Assembly: GCA_027563935.2 (NCBI GenBank)
Contig: CM050454.1
Location: 26,843,501-26,907,500 of the forward strand
Source: Costus lasius
Lineage: Eukaryota > Streptophyta > Magnoliopsida > Zingiberales > Costaceae
Reading direction: 5' to 3'
Length of the DNA: 64,000 nt
Numbering within the stretch: the first letter of the stretch is position 1; each line of letters starts with the position of its first letter. Shown piece by piece: positions 55,323 to 64,000 of this stretch. The position numbers and the translations under genes are program-made. The notes beneath the pieces were generated by a model. It did no database searches. It had not been told where the DNA came from and saw only the letters and a list, made by a program, of their open reading frames with translations.

Positions 55323-57251
55323 TGTTGGGAAACCCCGGGGAGATTTTACAATTTTCAGAGTCATAGACATACATATTACGCAGCAGAAGAATGTCCCGGA
55401 AATAGGCCGGTCCCAAAAACCCAGTGAAGATCGCCAGCAAGAGAGTCGAGACGATGAGTTAAGAAATACCTTAAGAGCGATTTGGAGTGATGCCAATATA
55501 GGCGCCCAAGTGTGCGCCCTCTGCAGTCTCACACACACGGATCTCTTGAGTTCTCTTCTTCCATGCCCGGTGCTAGCCTCGGGAAGAAGATCAAAGCCTT
55601 AGGGAGATGCTCTACTTCACTTGCGCCACCAAGAGAAAAGATGCGCCAAGAGAAGTATGAAACAACCCAAGCCGCCAAGAGGAAAGGAAGGAGAAACTCT
55701 CGGCTATGGAAGAAGGAAGATGCGCCCTTGCTCCTAGCACTCGCCCCTCTTCTTGTGTTCACGCCTTCAATGATTGATCACTCATAAGAGGGCTCGGCTA
55801 GGTGCTCTTTTATAGGACAAGAGGCGGTTTATGAAAGGCTAGGATCAAGACAAGTGGGCAGCTAGGATGAGAAGGTTTGAGACAAGGAAAGTCTCCAAGA
55901 CATTTCCATAATTCTCATTCAACCATTCCTTTTGTGCCCATGTCTTTCTTTGTGCGCCAAGGCCTTGCCTTGCGCCCCAAGCAATGCCATATAGGCATTC
56001 ATACCATAAGGGATAAACGGGGAGGCGCCAATTGCTTCCTTATGAAGCAAATTGTGCCACTTCTCCCCATAATGCCCATAGGCGCCTAGGGGAGAAGATT
56101 TGTCCCCATTATACCCTTCTATCCCTTCTTCTCTTCATGACAACTTATTATTAGGCCTCATTGGATAATGAGCTAGCCCAAACTCCATTGCATGGGTTGA
56201 TTAAGCACTTGGATCCAATCCAATGCAACCCTAATCCAAATATGACCAACCATGGTCAAATACGGGTCAACCTGCCAAAAATGAAGTTTGGCTCCAATAA
56301 TATTCTTCCATCTCATCAGGCCCATTGGCGCCGATGAAATCTCCCAATTAGATCCGAGTTATCCAATAACTCGATCATAAGGCTTCCCGATTAATACGAG
56401 AACTCAAGTATCAAGGTGTGCGACCCTGTAGGTTCCTCTGACGCTGGCAGTGCTGACCAAAGGTCATCACAAGCAGTGAGTGGCACCTAGCAGTGCATCG
56501 CTGCTACCCAGGTCATTGGAATGGATATCGACATCGACATCCCCATCATCGCAACTAGGTACAGATGCATTACAGTCTCTTTGCCGAACTGATATCCGAT
56601 TGGACAAGTGTGTCACCACTTGTTTTCATCCAATCACATGGCTATGACTAAAATAGGTTCTTACCTGGGTATGGCCATACACTCTCAGTCATAGAACCAT
56701 AGAGGAGCTCCATGGATATCATATTTCCCTAAGGAAGGGGCAAATCCTATGTCTGTCCATTGACCTTCTCATATGGGTCGTGACATGCTCAATGACAACC
56801 GTTATGACCTCCCAACTACGGCAAGGTGTTGGGTTGTATCAAAGCAAGTCCCTAGCCATATAGAATGATCAATGACCTCAAGTCAAGGGATCAATGCATC
56901 TCTTGTCACTTATGAGGACAACTCATGACACCAAGTCATAGCCTCATAGCGGGTCTATCTAGTATATCCTCCAATGATATACCCATGTGTCTGCGTTAGC
57001 ACCACGTGCCTAACCAGCCCACATACCAGTCTCACAAGTACCAGAGTTGTCCCATATCCACTCAGGTACATCGACTGGGGATAATTATTTGAACACAGAT
57101 CCAATCTGTCTCCAGGGACATTATCATGTAAGTACACAATCGTAGGTGTAGACAAACAATGATAACGACAATGCCAGAATGATATATAAATATCAATGTC
57201 AAGTAGTACATTAGTTGACCAAAACTAGGTCCTAGGGCATATACACCAACA
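55323..57251 (-). repeat. 3' LTR of F (1929 bp)
   Basis: Plus strand TGTTGGGAAACCCC...ACACCAACA; inverted ends TGTTGG/CCAACA. Inner parts resemble the U3 of the C1-C3 LTRs (GTGCGACCCTG, GGGTATGGCCATACACT). Its left 270 bp resemble fragment E. Small frames such as 55512-55787 are in low-complexity GCGCC-rich DNA and unsupported. Confidence 0.82.
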
Positions 57252-57261
57252 ATCTCCTACT
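57252..57261 (-). other. Polypurine tract of F
   Basis: Minus-strand AGTAGGAGAT before LTR start TGTTGG; one base from the C1-C3 tract. Confidence 0.85.
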
Positions 57262-57272
57262 TGCACTAAGAC

Positions 57273-59052
57273 CTAAAAGTTGAGGAATCTCAACCCCATA
57301 TCTATAGTTTGACCATCATGCTTCTGCTGCGCCAAAGCCTTGGTCAATGGGTCTGCCAGATTGTTCTCTGTGTCTACTCTGCTAATCTTGACATCACCTT
57401 TGTCAATGATCTCTCTGATCAGGTGAAATCTTCTATGTATGTGTTTGGATCTTTGATGAGACTGTGGTTCCTTGGCTTGTGCAATTGCTCCATTGTTGTC
57501 ACAGTAGAGTTCAATGGGATCCATTGCACTAGGTACCACCTGAAGATCACATAAGAACTTCCTTATCCAAACGGCTTCCTTGGCTGCCTCAATAGCAGCC
57601 ACATACTCAGCCTCGGTTGTAGAATTTGCTATGGTGGATTGCTTGAAGCTCTTCCAACATACAGCGCCTCCATTTATCTTGAACACATAGCTGGCCTGCG
57701 ATCTAAAGTCGATAGGGTCAGACTAGAACGATGCATCAGTATAGCCCTGCATACTGAGCTCTTCCTGTCCCCCATAGACCAAGAACAGATCCTTAGTTCT
57801 TCTCAGATACTTTAGGATGTTCTTTACAGCCACCCAGTGCTGCAGACCTGGATTGGATTGGTATCAGCTGGTTATGCTCACAGCATATGCCACATCTGGT
57901 CTAGTACACAACATTGCATACATGATCGATCCTATTGCCGAAGCATAAGGAATTCGACTCATGTCATCCCTCTCAGCCTGTGTTGTAGGACACTGGCTCT
58001 TTGAGAGAGTAAGGCCATGTCTCACTGGAAGGTATCCTTTCTTGGATTGCTCCATGTTGAACCTCTCCAGTACCTTATCAATGTAGGTACTCTAACTAAG
58101 GGCCAGAAGCCTCTTGGATCTATCCCGGTAGATCCTTACGCCTAGAATATAGGCGGCCTCCCCTAAGTCTTTCATCTCGAAACACTTCCCCAACCATGTC
58201 TTCACAGCTTGAAGACTAGGGATGTCGTTTCCGATGAGCATTATGTCATCAACATACAAGACCAGAAAAATCACCAAGCTCCCACTGAATTTTCTGTATA
58301 CACAGGCGTCATCTTCGCTTTTGATAAAGCCATAATCTCTCACGGCTTCATCAAATCGAAGATTCCAACTTCGAGATGCTTGCTTTAATCCATAAATGGA
58401 TCTCTTCAGCCTGCAGACCTTATTAGCCTCTACAGGATGGATGAAGCCATCAGGTTGTGACATATACACATCCTCAGTCAGCTTCCCGTTAAGGAACGTT
58501 GTCTTCACATCCATCTGCCATATCTCATAGTCATGATATGCAGCTATAGCAAGCAGAATCCGAATGGATTTGATCATGGCAACTAGCGAGAAGGTTTCAT
58601 CATAGTTCACCCCGTGGACTTGTTTAAATCCTTTAGCCACTAGTCTACCCTTATAGGTAACTATTTTGCCATCCATGTCTGTCTTCCTCTTGAAGACCCA
58701 TTTACACCCTATGGGTTTTACCCCATCAGGCAGCTCAACCAAATCCCAGACTTGGTTAGCCGACATGGAATCCATCTCGGATCGCATGGCGTCAAGCCAT
58801 CTCTCGGAGTCCGGTCCACTGACCGCCTCATCATAGGTTCTGGGTTAATCCTCAATGATGAAGATCCCATCGTGTTGGGTCGGTAGTGACCCATACCTTT
58901 CAGGTGCACGACGAATTCTCCCAGACCTACGCAGGACCTGTGTCTGAGCCTCAGGTTGCCTAGCAACCGGTGCAGGTGGCTCAGATTCCATCTCCTTGTC
59001 TTGTGTTTGCACTTGGACCTCATCCAAGTCAAACTTCCTCCCACTAACTTCT
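57273..59052 (-). pseudogene. pol: F Pol fragment: linker, RT, RNase H, four stops
   Basis: Order on the minus strand: linker (EVSGRKFDLDEVQVQ), RT (GCKWVFKRK, LYVDDIMLIGND), RNase H (STTEAEYVAA, YCDNNGAIAQAKEPQSHQ, HIHRRFHLIREII), ending GLRFLNF. Stops at 58845-58847, 58092-58094, 57864-57866 (likely CGA to TGA) and 57723-57725 (likely CAG to TAG); no frameshift seen. Protein similarity to C1-C3 RT/RNase H is high. Confidence 0.88.
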
Positions 59053-59400
59053 TGAAAGTGGGGTGAAACCCTAAACGCATGCACTTCTAAAGTCTTGCAT
59101 GGGCGGAAACTTTAGGTTTCATGTGGATCGCATGTGGCATGAATATATGATCAACTTAAAACTTGCAAAGATCAAGTTGTGATCTTACCGTTGCCATTGT
59201 TCGGATGGCGACTTGGAAGCAAGAGGGCGATGTGGCTCTCCTCCAAAGTGGACGCACACAAGATGGCGATGGCTTCCTCCCTTGGCGTGAACCTTGTGCA
59301 ACAACCTGAATAACAACCATTGCCTTTATAAACATAGTTTATACATGATACTGATAATAACCCAAGGCCTCAAACATTAGCCTTAAGGGCATACCCCAAC
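59053..59400 (-). repeat. 3' LTR of C3 with a large internal deletion
   Basis: Starts TGAAAGTGGGG and ends CCCCAACA, but only 348 bp long against about 1680. The outer ~240 bp end at CCTTGTGC (about 59299); the inner ~100 bp resume with AACAACCTGAATAACAACC. About 1.3 kb, including most of the U3, is lost. Confidence 0.85.
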
Positions 59401-59421
59401 AATCTCCCACTTGCACTTAAT

Positions 59422-62400
59422 CTAATGGTTGAGAAATCTCAGACCCATATTATTACAGTGCTTCTCATGCTTCTGCTGCGCCAGAGGCTTTGTAAGCGGG
59501 TCAGCTAGATTGTCATCTGTATGAACCTTGCAGATCTTGATCTCTCCACGATCTATGATCTCACGGATCAAATGAAACCGTCTCTGTATGTGCTTGGACT
59601 TCTGGTGTGACCGTGGTTCCTTTGCTTGTGCTATTGCTCCAGTGTTATCACAGAAGATAACCAATGGATCTGCACTCGAAGGAACAACACCAAGTTCTTG
59701 AACGAACTTACGAATCCACACTGCCTCCTTTGATGCTTCTGAGGCCGCAACATACTCGGCTTCTGTTGTGGAATCAGCAACAATTGAATGTTTGAAACTT
59801 TTCCACACCACTGCTCCTCCATTCAAGCTAAAAACATAGCCTGATTGCGATCGGAAATCATCCTGGTCAGATTGGAATGAAGCGTCAGTATATCCTTCAA
59901 TACTGAGTTCTTCCTGACCTCCATAAATCAAGAACATATCTTTGGTCCTCCGAAGATATTTTAAAATGTTCTTGACCGCAATCCAGTGTGCCTTACCTGG
60001 ATTACTTTGGAATCGACTGGTCACGCTTAACCCGTAAGCGACGTCTGGGCGAGTACACAACATCGCATACATGATGTCTCCAATAGCCGAAGCATAAGGC
60101 GTATTGTCCATTTCATCTTTCTCAGACTGTGTTTGAGGACACTGGCTCTTTGAAAGATTCAGACCATGTCTGACTGGAAGATATCCTCTTTTAGAATTTT
60201 CTAAATGGAATATCTCCAGGACTTTATCAATGTAAGTACTCTGGCACAGCCCGAGAAGCCTCTTAGATCTATCTCTGTAGATCTGCACACCTAATACATA
60301 GGCTGCTTCTCCTAAATCTTTCATCTGGAAACATTTTCTTAACCATGCTTTGACGGCATGCAGTTCAGGAATATCGTTTCCAATGATCAAGATATCATCG
60401 ACGTAGAGGACTAGGAAAGTAATCACGCTCCCACTAAACCTCTTATATACACACGGGTCATCTTCATTTTTGATGAAACCAAATTCACAAACTGATTCAT
60501 CAAAACGAATATTCCAGCTTCTCGATGCTTGTTTTAGTCCATAAATGGACTTCTTTAATTTGCATATTTTATGACGATCTAATGGATTGATGAAACCTTC
60601 AGGTTGTGTCATATACACATCCTCTTCTAGTTTTCCATTAAGGAAAGCGGTCTTCACATCCATTTGCCAGATCTCATAATCATAATATGCTGCTATCGCG
60701 AGAATAATCCGAATAGACTTGAACATAGCTACAGGAGAGAAAGTTTCATCATAATCTATTCCGTAGATTTGTTTGAAACCTTTCGCAACTAGCCTGCCTT
60801 TATAGGTAACCACGTTACCATCCATGTCAATCTTCCTTTTGAAGATCCACTTACAGCCTATAGGGATTACTCCCGGAGGCGGATCAACCAAATCCCAGAC
60901 TTGGTTATCTGACATGGAGTCCATCTCGGCTCGCATAGCATCAAGCCATCTTGCTGATTCCGGTCCACTGACCGCATCCGCATAAGTAAGGGGTTCATCA
61001 TCAATGATGTAGACTCCGTCATAGCGCTCAGGCTGTCGACGGATCCTTCCCGATCTTCGCGGTTCCCGTGATATCTGAGCCTCAGGTTGAACATCAACCT
61101 ATTCCATTTGCTCAGGCTCATCCAACTGAGCTTGACTACTTTGTCCCTCTTCTGGACTTTCATCAAGTTTTATTTCTCTCCCACTGGCCTCTTGCAGAAG
61201 AAATTCCTTCTCAAGAAAAATAGCCGTACGAGCAACAAATACTTTGTTCTCTTTGGGATCGTAGAAATAATAACCCTTAGTTTCTTTAGGGTAACCGACA
61301 AAGATACATTTATAAGATCTGCTCTCTAGTTTCCCAGAGGCGAGCTTTTTGACATAAGCCTCGCAACCCCAGATTTTAATAAATGTCAAGCTCGGCTGTT
61401 TCCCATACCATAACTCATATGGAGTCTTTGAAACGGCCTTGGATGGCACTCGGTTTAGTACCTTTGCAGCTGTTTCCAGTGCAAATCCCCAAAAGGAGTA
61501 AGGTAGAGTAGCCTAACTCATCATTGAACGAACCATATCCAATAAGGTTCTATTTCTCCTCTCGGACACACCATTCCATTGCGGTGTTCCTGGCGGAGTG
61601 AGCTGTGAGATAATCCCACACTCCTTCAGATAGTCAGTAAACTCTCTACTCAAGTATTCTCCACCTCGATCTGATCGAAGTGCCTTGATATCCGGCCTAA
61701 CTGATTCTGTACTTCATTTTTGAACTCTTTAAACTTGTCAAAAGATTCACTCTTATGTCTCATTAGATAGACATAACCGTATCTACTGAAATCATCAGTA
61801 AAAGTAATGAAGTATGAATAGCCACCTCTGGCATGTTTACTAAATGGCCCACACACATCACTGTGAATGAGGTCAAGTAAACCTGAAGCCCTTTGACCTT
61901 TATTAGAAAAAGGAGACTTCGTCATTTTACCCATTAAACAAGCTTTGCATGTATCAAGCTCCTCATAGGAGAATGATCCCAGCAGTCCATGGTCATGCAA
62001 CCGCTTAATGCGCTTCTTGTTAATATGGCCTAAACGACTATGCCATAGCAAGGTGCTGTCATCAGCATACTTGGCTTTCTTATTATCAATTTGTTGTACA
62101 GAACATTCCATGTCCAACATGAATAACCCATTGTTAATCGACCCAGTAGCATAAACAATATTATCAAATGAAATACAACACTTTAAAGTTTTGCATTCAA
62201 AGGAAAACCCTTTCCTGACAAGTGCAGGAATAGAGATAATATTCTTAGTTATGCTCGGTACAAAATAACAATTGTCCAGTTCTAATACAAGACCAGATGG
62301 TAAAGAGATGTTATATTGTCCTACAGCAACAGCAGCAACCCGTGCCCCGTTTCCAACTCGTAGGTCCACCTCATGCTGTCCCACCTGTCTTCTTCTCTTG

Positions 62401-62522
62401 AGTTCCTGTACATTTGAACAAATGTGAACTCCACATGCAGTGTCCAACACCCATGAAATAGAAGAAGATACCATGACTTCAGTCACGAAAATACCTGAGC
62501 CAGAAGCGAAAGCCTTGCTTCC
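59422..62522 (-). pseudogene. pol: C3 protease and Pol, frameshifts and stops
   Basis: Protease (LDTACGVHIC), pre-integrase zinc site and first integrase part are in the frame 62579-61650. A one-base loss near 61693 (ATATCCGG against ATATTTCGG) shifts frame within integrase. Stops follow at 61513-61515 and 61099-61101. From 60936 to 59422, RT (LYVDDILIIGND) and RNase H are open for 504 codons, ending GLRFLNH. Confidence 0.88.
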
Positions 62523-63309
62523 CTTTTTTGTCTCCTTGGAGCGCTTTACAGTCCTTTTTCCAGTGACCCAACTGGCCACAATGGAAACATCTGTATTCCT
62601 TTGACCGCTTTATCTTTTGTTTCAGAGCCTTGTTGTAGCTCTTGATAGGGGCTTTGCCCTTCTTCCCCTTCTTCTTGTTCCTTAAAGGAACCATCAAGAC
62701 AGAGGATGAAGGCTTTCCCTTTTCAAGAGTCTGCTCTGTAGTACAGAGCATGTTCAGTAACTCTGCCGGTGTACAGTCGATCTTGTTCATATTAAAATTA
62801 ATGATGAACGGATCAAAAGAGACCGGGAGAGACTGCAAGATAATGTCTACAACAAGTTCCTGATTGATGGTGTGTCCCAGTTTCTCTAGAGCCTCTTTGT
62901 ACCCAATCATCTTGAGTACGTGAGCTCCCACTGGACTCCCTTCAGTCAGTTTGCTCTGAAAGAAGAGTTTTGTCAAGTTATAGCGTTCTGTCCTTGCCTG
63001 TGCAGCATACAGCATCTTGAGATTTGCTATAATTTCAATAGTAGATAAATCCTCATGCTGACGCTGGAGCTCTGGCGTCATAGACGCAAGCATAAGGCAA
63101 GCGACATCAATGCTATCATTGACATGCTTCTCATAAGCATCCCGAACCGCCCTTGCGGCGTTCGCAGCGGGTTGAGGCGGTATTGCTGTCTCAAGGGCAT
63201 ACAGCTTCCTCTCAGCCTTAAGAACAATCTTAAGGTGTCCGTACCAGTCTGAGAAGTTTGGCCCAGCAAACTTCTCCCTTTCCAGTAAGGATCGCACATT
63301 GAACCCTGT
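62523..63309 (-). pseudogene. gag: C3 gag, start codon lost, frameshift at end
   Basis: Where C1 and C2 start with ATG after CACC, C3 has ACA (63307-63309); the first in-frame codons NVRSLLEREKF follow. The UBN2-like core and knuckle CFHCGQLGHWKKDC are intact. A T run of six (62524-62529, one longer than siblings) shifts frame just after the knuckle, so gag is out of frame with protease. Confidence 0.87.
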
Positions 63310-64000
63310 GGTGTTCGTTGCTGCAGGAATCTACAACAAAGCAAGAACAACAAGGTCAGTATCGATGTTAGAATCAATCCAGGACTTAAGAATGATTCTT
63401 TTCTCACTATTTTATCTGACTGAAAAATCCAATAAAACAGTCCAAAAGAGTAAAACTCTTTTAGTGAGATGGGATCCAGATTTCATACTTGGTCTCCGCG
63501 TCCCGCTCAGGCGAGATAAGATGCACAGAGAGTTCAAGCACTAATCACTGGTAGGCTATCCATGCCAATCGCCAACCCGTGCGATTCCCCTTCATCTAGG
63601 CAATCCAGAAAACTGTGCCAACTGAGTTGGTACAACACAGTTTCTGATTCCACAGATGGCTGCCTCCATATAGCTAACATATGCTCAATATGTAGCCTAC
63701 ATGGTCAAGCTGACCTGACCTACTCCCTGGACCACCACATGCTATGCTGAGCAACGAGAAGTGATAAATCCCTTCTCTGTAACACGTAGGTGTAATCTCA
63801 CACCGTCTGAAGATAGCTGGGCGTGCCCACTAAGGGGGTACAACACGGCCCCAACGATAGTCAGAACAGTGAGGTTTCGCGTCAGAAGGCTTACGTGCTT
63901 GATATTTAACGTTGGATTTTAACGGTCCTTTTATCTTCTTACTAACATGCATATCCTATGGTGATAGCAGAAGATTAACTCAAGCAGGTGCTAATATTAC
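63310..64000 (-). other. Leader of C3, cut by the window end
   Basis: Collinear with 27540-28200 (C1) and 48475-49140 (C2), with shared blocks such as GTTGGTACAACACAG and CCTACTCCCTGGACCACCAC. No gene is seen. PBS and 5' LTR lie outside. Confidence 0.85.

Larger units (their letters stand above)
55323..59052 (-). mobile_element. Ty1/copia element F (minus), cut by C3
   Basis: 3' LTR 55323-57251, PPT, RNase H and RT up to 59052, where the C3 LTR begins within codons for the pre-RT linker. The remainder would follow C3 beyond the window. It is a relative of C1-C3 but a separate family by sequence. Confidence 0.85.
59053..64000 (-). mobile_element. Ty1/copia element C3 (minus), runs off the window
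   Basis: Third copy of the C1/C2 family: a shortened 3' LTR (59053-59400), PPT, decayed gag-pol and leader to the window end. Inserted in the coding region of F; CTTCT (59048-59052) is the presumed target duplication, its partner being beyond 64000. Confidence 0.9.

Overview
The window is plant nuclear DNA made almost wholly of nested LTR retrotransposons. I see no host gene, tRNA or rRNA gene, CRISPR array or bacterial-type feature. The reasons for calling it a plant are tRNA-iMet and tRNA-Asp type primer-binding sites, long LTRs (about 0.8 to 2.9 kb), Ty3/gypsy lineages resembling Tekay/Del and Athila, and plant-type Ty1/copia gag-pol with UBN2-like gag. The species cannot be told from this; a large, repeat-rich angiosperm genome fits.

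Layout, left to right. 1-10004: gypsy element A1 (minus) with 2.9 kb LTRs, an open 1172-codon pol and a broken gag. It sits inside the gag of sibling A2 (plus, 10005-16903), which in turn sits in a fragment of a gypsy family-D LTR (minus, 16904 to about 18300). 18301-18949: unclassified. 18950-21590: gypsy family B (minus): gag remnant, PBS and an LTR that carries an open reading frame. 21591-21938 and 31068-31428: one copia-type LTR fragment (E) split by a complete copia element, C1 (minus, 21939-31067, target duplication ACTTG). 31429-35588: Athila-like internal region (minus: pol end, protease, gag), split at 32741-34279 by a second family-B LTR (plus). 35589-41621: a pile of Athila-type LTRs (Z plus, X minus, Y minus) with leader and 3' region pieces, rich in hairpins and palindromic tandem repeats. 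41622-41750: a gypsy RT scrap. About 41751-54885: gypsy element D (plus), whose 5' LTR is split by complete copia element C2 (minus, 42880-51963, target duplication GCCTA). 54886-55322: a copia family-F LTR fragment (plus). 55323-59052: copia F (minus), cut by copia C3 (minus, 59053 to beyond the window end).

How the parts relate. C1, C2 and C3 are three copies of one copia family and can be compared codon by codon. C1 and C2 keep one reading frame of about 3.9 kb, with one and four nonsense codons. A1 and A2 are siblings, one inserted in the other. The two B LTRs share a gap-free 107-codon protein tail upstream of the promoter-like part of the LTR. Most stops are single C-to-T or G-to-A steps from the sibling codon, as expected for methylated, silenced repeats.

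The most unusual signals are (1) the LTR-borne reading frame of family B, with a constant tail and different peptide repeats in each copy, and (2) arrays of hairpins in two Athila-type LTRs, in which the loop sequence is constant and the stems differ. Boundaries marked 'about' were placed by eye from homology breaks; identities are by-eye counts.
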